Source of the DNA: Candidatus Thorarchaeota archaeon
GTDB taxonomy: Archaea > Asgardarchaeota > Thorarchaeia > Thorarchaeales > Thorarchaeaceae
Assembly: GCA_016840385.1 (NCBI GenBank)
Contig: JAEOSL010000136.1
Coordinates: 1 to 8,725 of the forward strand
DNA length: 8,725 bases
Direction: 5' to 3'
The position numbers and the translations under genes were made by a program. Below are positions 1-6,322 of this stretch, in pieces. Position 1 is the first letter of the stretch. The number at the start of each line of letters is the position of its first letter. The notes beneath the pieces are model-generated. The model ran no database searches. It saw nothing but the letters and a program-made list of their open reading frames with translations, and was not told where the DNA came from.

Positions 1-865
1 GGGTTCTGCGTCTAAGACGGTCAGCCTCAACCAACTTACCCTCCTTCTTGAACCATTCAACACGGTCTCGCATCTCCTGTTCAATGTCGGGTAGTACTTC
101 AACAACCTTCTCTTGACGAACTACATGATGTCGTGCCGGATAAAGTTCAATCCATTCTGGTGAGTAGAGTTTTCGTGCAGTTAGTCCTTCCAGTACTGTA
201 AAGCGTTCAATAGTATCACCATCTAGCTCTATTCGAATACTGTTCTCTGAAGCAGAAGGATAGACATCGATCACATCACCTCGAACTCTGAAGACTCCTG
301 GTTTGATGTCCATGTCATTTCGTTCATACTGCATAGCAACGAGCCGCTCTAGAATCTCTCGTCTATCAACCTGTTTTCCTCTTTCAAGATACATTCGGAA
401 GCGGTCATACTCATTCGGGTCCCCGACTCCATAAATACAGGACACGGAAGCAACTACTACGACATCCTTGCGAGACCTCAATGAGTTCGTTGTGGAATGG
501 CGAAGCCGCTCGATCTCTGCATTGATGTCAGCTTCCTTCTCGATGTACATGTCCTTTGACGGAACGTATGCTTCAGGTTGATAGTAATCATAATACGAAA
601 CAAAGTACTCTACAGCATTTTCAGGAAAGAACTGCTTGTACTCCGAGGCTAGTTGAGCTGCTAGAGTTTTGTTGTGAGAGATAACAAGAGTGGGTTTCTG
701 TATTGCTTCAATGACATTAGCAACACTGAAGGTTTTACCACTACCTGTGACACCGAGGAGTGTCTGATGTTGGAGACCGCTTTCTAATCCCTCCACTAGT
801 TTTGTAATCGCCTGTGGTTGATCACCAGTGGGTTTGAATGGTGCCTGTAGTTTGAACTCACTCAT
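1..865 (-). CDS. uvrB: UvrB, excinuclease ABC subunit B (N-terminal part, runs off left edge)
   Basis: UvrB is the helicase-like damage-verification subunit of UvrABC nucleotide excision repair: it is loaded by UvrA, clamps the lesion strand and recruits UvrC. I translated the reverse strand myself. 288 codons are visible, about 43% of a typical 660-680 aa UvrB. Residues 4-8 (FKLQA) and TGDQPQAI at 13-20 are the usual N-terminus and Q motif. Walker A GVTGSGKT is at 38-45, and the tyrosine-rich beta-hairpin YYDYYQPEAY at 91-100 inserts between DNA strands. SCIYGVGDP follows at 142-150. The visible end (LVEADRLRRRT) matches the family, so the gene is probably intact beyond the edge. I chose ATG at 865 because the product then starts MSEFKL, as is usual; an in-frame ATG at 880 and a GTG at 898 are alternatives, and no strong Shine-Dalgarno decides it. 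The gene is divergent from the next one. UvrABC in archaea is known mainly from mesophiles and is thought to come from bacteria. Confidence 0.97.
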   Translation of the reverse strand, partial: MSEFKLQAPFKPTGDQPQAITKLVEGLESGLQHQTLLGVTGSGKTFSVANVIEAIQKPTLVISHNKTLAAQLASEYKQFFPENAVEYFVSYYDYYQPEAYVPSKDMYIEKEADINAEIERLRHSTTNSLRSRKDVVVVASVSCIYGVGDPNEYDRFRMYLERGKQVDRREILERLVAMQYERNDMDIKPGVFRVRGDVIDVYPSASENSIRIELDGDTIERFTVLEGLTARKLYSPEWIELYPARHHVVRQEKVVEVLPDIEQEMRDRVEWFKKEGKLVEADRLRRRT

Positions 866-934
866 CTGCTCTAGCCTCATTCGTTCTGGACGGCACACGC
901 CTTACTGCAAGTAACCTTTGTGGTACCTGCCAAG

Positions 935-981
935 CCTCGACAGTCCTCTTTGATTACACCGGTACTAGGATTTTGTCGAGG
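935..981. repeat. Inverted repeat (8-bp arms plus 4-bp inner arms) in the uvrB upstream region
   Basis: CCTCGACA (935-942) is the exact reverse complement of TGTCGAGG (974-981). Just inside, TCCT (944-947) pairs with AGGA (967-970), with a 1-nt and a 3-nt bulge, leaving a loop of about 19 nt. A smaller palindrome, TTACT-GCA-AGTAA, lies at 902-914, nearer to uvrB. The surrounding 371-nt gap (866-1236) holds no convincing gene on either strand. The element could be a structured 5' leader of uvrB, a small RNA or a protein-binding site; the sequence does not say which. Confidence 0.5.
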
Positions 982-1090
982 ATGTCAGTTCGTCCAAATG
1001 TATTGATGGAACGGGGGGAGATGGTCGAAACTAACTCAGGTAGTGTCATCGATAAAGTGGTCCTTGACAACCCTCTATTAATCTATGAAG

Positions 1091-1105
1091 CTCGGAACTT
1101 CCGAG
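1091..1105. repeat. Perfect 15-bp inverted repeat, operator or hairpin candidate
   Basis: CTCGGAA (1091-1097), one central C, then TTCCGAG (1099-1105): 7-bp arms without mismatch. It lies about 55-65 bp upstream of the BRE/TATA-like element of the 93-aa gene. The compact symmetry with a 1-bp centre suits a dimeric DNA-binding protein better than an RNA hairpin, since the loop would be too small without opening some pairs. The binding factor is unknown. Confidence 0.45.
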
Positions 1106-1157
1106 AATGAAACAATGTCTTTGAGTTTCAATTTGTGCTAATGCACTAAGTTACAAA

Positions 1158-1173
1158 CCGAAACCACTATAAC
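1158..1173 (+). promoter_or_regulatory. Candidate archaeal BRE/TATA promoter for the 93-aa / histidine phosphatase pair
   Basis: CCGAAAC (1158-1164) resembles a TFB recognition element and is followed by a TATA-like CACTATAAC (1165-1173). With the usual archaeal spacing of 26-27 nt, transcription would start near 1196 and give a leader of about 40 nt. That leader contains GGAG at 1222-1225, 11 nt before the ATG at 1237. The match is by eye and is degenerate. Confidence 0.35.
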
Positions 1174-1236
1174 CCTTATCAAAATCGCGCGCTCGAGTCT
1201 GCCGGGAGATTCAAGCACATTGGAGCGCAAGAACAC

Positions 1237-1518
1237 ATGACCTCAGATTGCCCAGATGGGTATTGCAAGGAAAAGATACAGGCAGTTGACAACGCAATCG
1301 GTTACAAAAAAGATGAGTGGGCAACCCTCCTTCGAGAAACCAGTAATTATGATGATGTGATGCACGCTCTCAAATTTTGTGAAATTTTCAAATTGGAAGC
1401 TAAGGTGACTGTTCTAGATGAAGGATTCGCAGTCAATGTCAGAAATGACGTTATACAAGACCTAAGAACAATAGCATCCAAAACATTGGGTTATGAAAAC
1501 CTATATGATGAGAAGTAA
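1237..1518 (+). CDS. Unknown small protein, 93 aa
   Basis: I do not recognise this protein. It is soluble-looking, with no signal peptide or membrane segment and mixed charge. A predicted helix at about 11-34 leads into a helical stretch (residues 39-54), a short strand-rich part (VTVLDEGFAVNV, 57-68) and a C-terminal helix (70-84), so a small alpha/beta domain is likely. Cysteines at 5, 10 and 48 do not form a recognisable metal site. The ATG has GGAG 11 nt upstream, and a BRE/TATA-like element lies a further 50 nt up. The stop is only 15 nt before the histidine phosphatase ATG, and that second gene has no visible Shine-Dalgarno of its own, which suggests one transcript and perhaps coupled translation. 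A functional link with the phosphatase is inference from that spacing only. Confidence 0.7.
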   Translation: MTSDCPDGYCKEKIQAVDNAIGYKKDEWATLLRETSNYDDVMHALKFCEIFKLEAKVTVLDEGFAVNVRNDVIQDLRTIASKTLGYENLYDEK

Positions 1519-1533
1519 AGCCATCATAGTACG

Positions 1534-2229
1534 ATGACCGAATGGGATTCTGAAGAATGGACGTACGGTGCTAAGGGCTTACTTGATTGGATACATTCTA
1601 TCAATTCAGAACAATCAATCCTGCTGATGGTTAGGCACTCACATAGAGAGATGCTTCACAATTATCACGATACGATGAATGCAGGTCTAACTGATCTCGG
1701 AAAGCGGCTTTCTTGCGAGATGGGAAAACGAATTCCAACAGAGCGTAAAGCACACATCTTTCTCAGTGTGATTCCTCGTTGTTATGAAACTGCAGAGGCA
1801 ATTAGTGAGGGATTCACACAACGTGGTGGAGAAGTCATTGACATGGACCCACTTCCAACGCTCGTTGGTCCAGAATATACCGATAGAGATGTCTGGATAA
1901 ATCTAAACTCAAACGGGGATAACGTTACGGAATTTGTCAACAAGTGGGCAGATAATGAGTTCGTAGGTATCGAGCCATTCAACGAATTCAGCATTCGACT
2001 AATGGATGATACAATGAAACGGTTGCTTTCTGTAAAAGACAATACTATGCACATTCATGTGACACATGATCTAGCCATGATGTGCACCAAGAGAATCCTG
2101 TTTGATAGACCCCTAACTAGAGATGATAGAGTTCCGTATTTGGGAGGATTAGGAATAACTCTGAAGAATGGAGTACCAATTCTTTTTGCAGCCGGAACAA
2201 CAACCACTCCTGATTCAACTCTCTACTAA
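1534..2229 (+). CDS. Histidine phosphatase superfamily protein (phosphoglycerate mutase-like fold)
   Basis: Members use a catalytic histidine, phosphorylated during turnover, to transfer or remove phosphate; substrates range from sugar phosphates to phosphoproteins. In this 231-aa protein, LLMVRHSHRE (30-39) is the first strand and catalytic loop, with R34 and H35 equivalent to the RHG motif (glycine replaced by S36). LTDLGKR (52-58) is the usual LTxxG segment. SVIPRCYETAEAI (78-90) carries the second phosphate-binding arginine, R82, in the S-x-x-x-R-x-x-x-TA context. HVTHD (175-179) supplies the second active-site histidine, H178. The key residues are therefore present and activity is plausible. 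About 28 residues precede the first strand, more than is usual. No signal peptide is seen, so it is cytoplasmic. The actual substrate cannot be read from the sequence. It lies 15 nt behind the 93-aa gene and about 120 nt before the arrestin-like gene. Confidence 0.88.
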   Translation: MTEWDSEEWTYGAKGLLDWIHSINSEQSILLMVRHSHREMLHNYHDTMNAGLTDLGKRLSCEMGKRIPTERKAHIFLSVIPRCYETAEAISEGFTQRGGEVIDMDPLPTLVGPEYTDRDVWINLNSNGDNVTEFVNKWADNEFVGIEPFNEFSIRLMDDTMKRLLSVKDNTMHIHVTHDLAMMCTKRILFDRPLTRDDRVPYLGGLGITLKNGVPILFAAGTTTTPDSTLY

Positions 2230-2347
2230 GGCTTCAATTCTCCACTGGCATTATTAGAAAACCAGACCCATCCATCAAACCGCGAATATTTGTTCTCCCA
2301 TAACCCTATTTGGATTCAAGAGAAATCTGGAACCGTGGCGGAGAATA

Positions 2348-3208
2348 TTGAAGTCCGTAGATATTGTCTTTGATAACAGGCGAGTTCTTCCAGGGGAAAC
2401 ACTTACTGGAAATGTGATTGTGGAAACTGACGAAGCGTTTGAGTATAATCGTGTAGTACTGAAGGTCGTTAGTAAAGAACGTACTGAAGTTGGGTCGGGA
2501 AAACATCGACGTGTTGATACAAAGATACTTGTTTCACGCGTTTTCAAAATTAGTGAAGGAGGAACCATACCGACAGGAACTACTTCAATTCCATTCTCTT
2601 TCGATCTACCCCGAGGTCTTCCACCATCTTACGACGGATATTATGGTTGGATCAGACATACGGTGGAAGGTGTCGTAGAGGTAGATTGGGCTATCGATCC
2701 CAAGATGACTATGGAGTATCGAGTTATCCAGCATAGACCTCCGCATAGGCCAGTAACTGTTGATACAACGGCAATTTCAGAAACCGAAGAGGGCTTGCAT
2801 ATCAAGCTTGACGAAGATTGTGTGAGAATGGATTCGGGAATCCTTGTTCGATTCAAAGTTGACAATCGGGAACGGATGAAAGCTGTCAGGTTTGATATTA
2901 TGAAACGGGAAGACTCGAAATGTGGCAGGCGTACTATGAAGAATGAAAGGTCCGTACGAAGAAAATACCACGAATTGAATCCGGATGACTGGGGCAGATG
3001 GAAAGAAATGAAGTTTGGTGAGGATTGGCAATATCACATACCCTTCCAATCACAGTTATTCAGCATCTCGTACTATATTCAGGTCACTCTGGAAATTGGG
3101 TGGGGACTTGATCCAGAAATCAAAATTCCAGTGAGCATATCCGATAGTGCACAGGAAGGAGATGTACTTGATGATATTGCGATGGACTTGGGACTCGATG
3201 ATTGGTAA
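2348..3208 (+). CDS. Arrestin-like protein (arrestin N and C domains)
   Basis: This 286-aa protein shows the layout of the arrestin/Vps26 fold, two beta-sandwich domains in tandem. The N-domain (about 1-130) has the opening strand with VLPGETLTGNV (13-23) and the hallmark FSFDLPRGLPPSYDGYYGWI (83-102) followed by HTVEGVVEVDW. The C-domain (about 137-265) ends with SISYYIQVTLEI (239-250) and PEIKIPVSI (256-264), the typical closing strands. An acidic tail follows. In eukaryotes such proteins are cargo and receptor adaptors; related proteins are known in Asgard archaea, where their role is unresolved. No membrane segment or signal is present. The start is chosen as TTG at 2348: no in-frame ATG lies between the upstream stop (TAG, 2255-2257) and the conserved first strand, and GGAG at 2340-2343 is 4 nt upstream. 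A 118-nt gap separates it from the histidine phosphatase; a weak CGCGAA/TATTTGTT element near 2281-2295 could be its own promoter. Confidence 0.87.
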   Translation: MKSVDIVFDNRRVLPGETLTGNVIVETDEAFEYNRVVLKVVSKERTEVGSGKHRRVDTKILVSRVFKISEGGTIPTGTTSIPFSFDLPRGLPPSYDGYYGWIRHTVEGVVEVDWAIDPKMTMEYRVIQHRPPHRPVTVDTTAISETEEGLHIKLDEDCVRMDSGILVRFKVDNRERMKAVRFDIMKREDSKCGRRTMKNERSVRRKYHELNPDDWGRWKEMKFGEDWQYHIPFQSQLFSISYYIQVTLEIGWGLDPEIKIPVSISDSAQEGDVLDDIAMDLGLDDW

Positions 3209-3239
3209 AAGATGAGAATTCAATCCTACGGAAAGTCAC

Positions 3240-3998
3240 TCAAGTAGTGGTCAGGTCTTCATCAAAGAAGTGCTGAAGGGGTAGAGTTACACCGTATTGT
3301 GCGACGTACTTTGAATTACATTCAGTTCTAGGCGGAAAACTAGGATGTTTCAACATTGAATACAAAATTCGCATTGGCGTTTGTTCAACCTGAATGTGAA
3401 CTTGTGCACTACTTGCTAAGGCACGACCAACAACTGGTTGATTATAAGTTCCAACGGGTTGTCGTGTTGAAATCAGAGTGACCAATTCATTCGTGAGAGT
3501 GGTCGATAACAATTTTGCAGCCATGTGGGTAACTTGCTGTGCTCTCTCAGCATCATAACCCTCACCCACAAATAAATCTGGAAGTCCTGGGAGGATAAGC
3601 AATTTTGCGGGGAACCGTTCTAGAAACTCATCGAGATGGTTGATTACAAGATCATACGTTTGGGATGAATTGAAGGCGCGGGAAACGAAGATGTTGTCCA
3701 GTACGGTTTCTATCTCGAGTTCGTATTCAGAAGCATAATCATTGAGTTTCACTGTATCAATCATATTCGAACTGTCTATCACAATAACTGGAGATTCGAA
3801 TCCACCACACTTTTTCGGTACCTGGGCCCAAACTGCTGCTCTCAACAAATCATCCTGAAATATCGCATCACCATAGAATAGATGCATCAGACCATGTTCG
3901 TAACCACCACCAAGGAGTTTGTCAAGAGTCGAAACTCCAGTTCCCGAGATAGTGTATTCAAGCGTGTCAGCAGTTTCAAAGCGGCCATATGACTTCAT
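3240..3998 (-). CDS. RadA/RadB-type RecA-fold paralogue lacking Walker A and B residues
   Basis: The 252-aa protein aligns by eye along its whole length with the core domain of archaeal RadA/RadB recombinases. TGVSTLDKLLGGGYEHG (20-36) matches the RadA entry motif, DNIFVSRAFNSSQ (101-113) the RadA ARAFNSxH segment, AKLLILPGLPDLF (131-143) the Walker B strand, LVTLISTRQ (172-180) the strand ending in NQV, and VVGRALASSAQVHIQV (189-204) the GxxxAxxAxxR stretch. The nucleotide-binding residues are gone: the expected GxxGxGKT reads YGDAIFQDDL (42-51), with no glycines, lysine or threonine in place, and the Walker B aspartate is replaced (LLILPG, P137). Binding and hydrolysis of ATP through the usual site is therefore unlikely. 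Known Walker-less or degenerate RecA paralogues act as accessory partners, as the yeast Shu subunits do for Rad51; a similar role here is inference. No helix-hairpin-helix N-domain is present. The gene stands alone, convergent with the arrestin-like gene (31-nt gap), and has a palindromic element upstream. GGGGAT at 4004-4009 is a weak RBS. Confidence 0.85.
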   Translation of the reverse strand: MKSYGRFETADTLEYTISGTGVSTLDKLLGGGYEHGLMHLFYGDAIFQDDLLRAAVWAQVPKKCGGFESPVIVIDSSNMIDTVKLNDYASEYELEIETVLDNIFVSRAFNSSQTYDLVINHLDEFLERFPAKLLILPGLPDLFVGEGYDAERAQQVTHMAAKLLSTTLTNELVTLISTRQPVGTYNQPVVGRALASSAQVHIQVEQTPMRILYSMLKHPSFPPRTECNSKYVAQYGVTLPLQHFFDEDLTTT

Positions 3999-4026
3999 GT
4001 TGAATCCCCGAAATGTGATACTAGGA

Positions 4027-4047
4027 TAGGGACATCCCTAGGCCTAG
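4027..4047. promoter_or_regulatory. Compound palindrome upstream of the RecA-fold gene, operator candidate
   Basis: TAGGGA-CA-TCCCTA (4027-4040) is a perfect inverted repeat with 6-bp arms. It overlaps a second perfect 10-bp palindrome, CTAGGCCTAG (4038-4047). On the minus strand a TATA-like AAGATATGG (about 4061-4068) would place the transcription start near 4038, in the middle of the palindromes and 40 nt before the ATG at 3998. That position suits a repressor operator overlapping the start site. The regulator is unknown. Confidence 0.5.
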
Positions 4048-4125
4048 TGCAATTCGGAACCATATCTTGACACAGGGGGATACAAAATTCCATCAAACCA
4101 TTAAAGATTGCATCTCAGTTCTTTG

Positions 4126-4138
4126 AAACATATATGAC
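4126..4138 (+). promoter_or_regulatory. BRE/TATA-like element in the divergent AT-rich region
   Basis: TTTGAAACATATATGACC, around 4122-4138, has a purine-A run like a BRE followed by CATATATG, the best TATA match in the 260-nt gap. For the plus-strand 141-aa gene it would give a start near 4158 and a leader of about 100 nt. Closer and weaker alternatives are CCATATTAG (4211-4219) and TTTACTATT (4220-4228), which would give a very short leader or a leaderless transcript. Which one is used cannot be decided here. Confidence 0.3.
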
Positions 4139-4258
4139 CTTAAGAGGTAAGGATGATTTTCAATTCGGATTCATTATAGAAAATTATTCGATGTACAGGC
4201 ATTGAGAAAGCCATATTAGTTTACTATTGTTAATTATTTGTACTCAAATTAATGCGAG

Positions 4259-4684
4259 ATGACGAAAATGCCACACACTGGAATCATTGACGAAACGCTA
4301 GGTGGAGAGCAAGAACTCCTGATGCGAGCAAGGCTTCACGTTGAGGGAGCATATAGTCGATTCTCGCTAGGCATGACTGCAGATGCAATAGCTGCTATGT
4401 ACGACGCAATATCTTCAGCCATGCAGAGATACGTCATTTTGGATGGAGTTGATTATGATCTTATCAGAAATGATGATGATGACGTATCGGATGATGAAAC
4501 CCTCTTCAGAGTGTTACTGAAATCTGGTATCTTTGATGATGTAACAACACAGGAAGATTTTGATTTCATTGAGCAAACTCTCGATGATGCGTTTGAAGAC
4601 CAGCTAGATACATTTGATGAAACTAGTTTTCTTGAGATTACTATTAGCTTGCTCAATCAACTAGGGATTTCCTCGACGCCATAG
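4259..4684 (+). CDS. Unknown acidic helical protein, 141 aa (HEPN-like N-terminal half?)
   Basis: I do not recognise a named family. Residues 17-62 form a helical pair (RARLHVEGAYSRFSLG, then DAIAAMYDAISSAMQRYV) with the spacing and small/aromatic pattern of HEPN-like or TPR-like hairpins; the HEPN nuclease motif RxxxxH is absent. Residues 65-122 are extremely acidic, including NDDDDVSDDE (71-80) and repeated DD/ED pairs, which suggests a metal-, nucleic-acid-mimic or protein-binding surface. The C-terminal helix (123-136) is hydrophobic (FLEITISLLNQL). There is no signal peptide. ATG 4259 lacks a clear Shine-Dalgarno; a second ATG three codons on (4268) is possible. The last 24 bp overlap, on the opposite strand, the end of the M24 peptidase gene, so both stop codons lie inside the other gene. 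It is divergent from the RecA-fold gene. Confidence 0.7.
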   Translation: MTKMPHTGIIDETLGGEQELLMRARLHVEGAYSRFSLGMTADAIAAMYDAISSAMQRYVILDGVDYDLIRNDDDDVSDDETLFRVLLKSGIFDDVTTQEDFDFIEQTLDDAFEDQLDTFDETSFLEITISLLNQLGISSTP

Positions 4685-6322
4685 TACAAACCCAATCACC
4701 ATCAGGACTACTAATCCGGAGCTAAATCCCAGGAGCATTGAGTCTATATTTTGCGGAGGATCTGAAGTACTGGTTGTTGTTGAATTCGTACTAGTTGTAG
4801 ATGTAGTAGTTGTTGTGGTTGTAGAAGGTTCAGTCGTTGTTGGTTGGGTTTCGGGTTCACCAACAATCACTTCGTACATTGAGATATTCAGTGAGAAATC
4901 TTCCACTCCACCAGAGAGAGGGGACTCTGTCGGCACAACTTCTAGGAGAATACTATCTCCAGCAATCCATGGGGTCCACCGATTGCTTCCACTTTCCATC
5001 CTCCAATCAGCGAATACTGTATAATTGGAATCCATAATGAGCATCTGATCAAAGATTGGTGCAATGAAGGCACCGAATCGGAATCGGATCATTGATACTC
5101 CGGGTTCTTCTATTCTCCAGAAGGTTGGTGGGTCAGTTGTTCCGAACTCAACTACAATAGGAGAATCAAGCTCCATTTGAGATGTAGCCTTAGCTCCTGT
5201 TTTGCAAAGGTGTGAGAAATAGTGCGTTTCGTTTTCGAAATGAACTCTGAACACGCAGTCGATTAGGCTTGAGTATGAGTAGTCGAGAAAGTAGGAATGA
5301 TTGTAGACAGTATTGGTGCGGTCAGCCATCTCGACCCAAGTGTAGCCATCAAAATAATACACAGAATCTATCGAACGATGAGCAGAATCACTGACATCAA
5401 TTTCTACACTGCAATTACTTCCATATTCGTAATCTTCAATGGATACTTCCTCAGTAACAAGTGGTTGAGTGTTTCTGATGATAACGTCCTCAAGCAGTTT
5501 TGGTGCATCACTGAGAACCTCGTAACCTGTACTTGTCACAAGTACGATATCTTCTAAGCGTACCGCCCATCCATCCTCAGAGTATATTCCCGGTTCAATT
5601 GCCAAAACATCCCCCACACTTAATTCAACTCCTATAGCATCTCCATATAGCATTGGCTGCTCGTGAACGAATCTTCCAACTCCATGTCCCCAGATATTCA
5701 AGAGGGAAATTCCTGGCACACCGTCATACTCTGAAAGGGATGCATCTACTATGTCATCTAAATCTGTTACCAATACTCCTGGAGCAACTGCTTCAATTAC
5801 AGCTTGTTCCGCTGTAAGTACTGCTTCATACGCATCCAACATCTCTGAGTCTGCAGTTTCATAGAAGAAGGTTCGAGTCACATCAGAGCAGTGACCGTTG
5901 TATTTGCATCCGATATCAATCATTACGACAGGATCGGTGAATGGAGTAATAACATGAAATGAATCATCACCCGGATTTCCATGGGGTTCTTCAAGATCAG
6001 CGCTAGACATCGTCAATGTCGAAAAACTTAGTGCTCCATCTGCGCCTTCAGCTCTCATCATAGTTTCAAGGTGATGGGATATCATTGCTTGTGTAATCGT
6101 ACTACTAGTAGCTCGTCGCAGTATATTCTTTGCTTCTCTAAGAGCATCAGAAGTAATTGCTGCAGCTTCTGCCGCATCAGTGGAGTCTAGAAGAGATGGA
6201 GGTTCGATGTTTGGTGAAAGAGCATCTGATTCTAAAGCCATCACATGAGGCAAGTTTGAGAATAAAGTTGAACCTAAGAATAGTAGAACCAGAATCAACC
6301 TAGTGAATGTGGATGGCTTCAT
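4661..6322 (-). CDS. Secreted, membrane-anchored M24 (pita-bread) metallopeptidase
   Basis: M24 enzymes are dinuclear-metal aminopeptidases or prolidases (aminopeptidase P, prolidase, MetAP) or their non-peptidase relatives. Numbering is from ATG 6340. A signal peptide (core LILVLLFLG, 15-23; probable cleavage after VMA, about 35) is followed by the M24 domain at about 56-290. All five metal ligands are present: D142 (IDIG), D153 (CSDVTR), H219 (GHGVG), E249 (IEPGIY) and E263 (RLEDI). H120 (EPHGNPGDD) and H226 (VHEQP) match substrate-site histidines. Residues 300-495 form a beta-rich domain I do not recognise. Then come a Thr/Ser stalk (501-526), one membrane helix (about 535-553) and a positive tail (WRRGNP), giving an outward-facing ectoenzyme. 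Six N-x-S/T sequons all lie after residue 300. There is no creatinase N-domain. I prefer ATG 6322 (MKPSTF...), which gives a normal signal-peptide n-region; ATG 6340 adds six residues. It follows the TPR gene closely and overlaps the 141-aa gene by 24 bp. Confidence 0.88.
   Translation of the reverse strand: MKPSTFTRLILVLLFLGSTLFSNLPHVMALESDALSPNIEPPSLLDSTDAAEAAAITSDALREAKNILRRATSSTITQAMISHHLETMMRAEGADGALSFSTLTMSSADLEEPHGNPGDDSFHVITPFTDPVVMIDIGCKYNGHCSDVTRTFFYETADSEMLDAYEAVLTAEQAVIEAVAPGVLVTDLDDIVDASLSEYDGVPGISLLNIWGHGVGRFVHEQPMLYGDAIGVELSVGDVLAIEPGIYSEDGWAVRLEDIVLVTSTGYEVLSDAPKLLEDVIIRNTQPLVTEEVSIEDYEYGSNCSVEIDVSDSAHRSIDSVYYFDGYTWVEMADRTNTVYNHSYFLDYSYSSLIDCVFRVHFENETHYFSHLCKTGAKATSQMELDSPIVVEFGTTDPPTFWRIEEPGVSMIRFRFGAFIAPIFDQMLIMDSNYTVFADWRMESGSNRWTPWIAGDSILLEVVPTESPLSGGVEDFSLNISMYEVIVGEPETQPTTTEPSTTTTTTTSTTSTNSTTTSTSDPPQNIDSMLLGFSSGLVVLMVIGFVLWRRGNP
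4763..4840 (-). repeat. Low-complexity Thr/Ser-stalk coding stretch
   Basis: This segment encodes residues 501-526 of the M24 protein (numbering from 6340), in which 17 of 26 residues are Thr and 6 are Ser. On the plus strand it reads as GTT/GTA/GTG-rich near-repeats. Such stalks lift a catalytic domain off the membrane and are often O-glycosylated. Simple repeats like this can change length between strains. Confidence 0.85.

Noticed and set aside
866..1236. tRNA or C/D-box RNA in the intergenic gap
   Set aside because: No GTTCRA arm with a cloverleaf and no paired C/D boxes found by eye on either strand.
1782..2054. Minus-strand open frame of 90 codons
   Set aside because: Lies wholly antisense to the histidine phosphatase, whose motifs are clear; Ser-rich, no domain, no RBS.
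2275..2568. Minus-strand open frames (97 and 66 codons) over the start of the arrestin-like gene
   Set aside because: Antisense shadows of a well-supported coding region; no family features.
2777..3049. Minus-strand open frame over the arrestin C-domain
   Set aside because: Antisense shadow, no recognisable protein features; the plus-strand frame matches arrestin.
4453..4656. Minus-strand Ser-rich frame over the acidic gene
   Set aside because: Reverse complement of Asp/Glu codons gives Ser/Val-rich nonsense; composition is explained by the plus-strand gene.
4763..4840. Plus-strand GTT/GTA-rich near-repeats as a possible repeat array
   Set aside because: Explained by Thr codons of the M24 protein stalk; no regular spacers, so not CRISPR.
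5297..5557. Plus-strand 86-codon frame inside the M24 gene
   Set aside because: Antisense to the verified metal-ligand-containing frame; no promoter or RBS.
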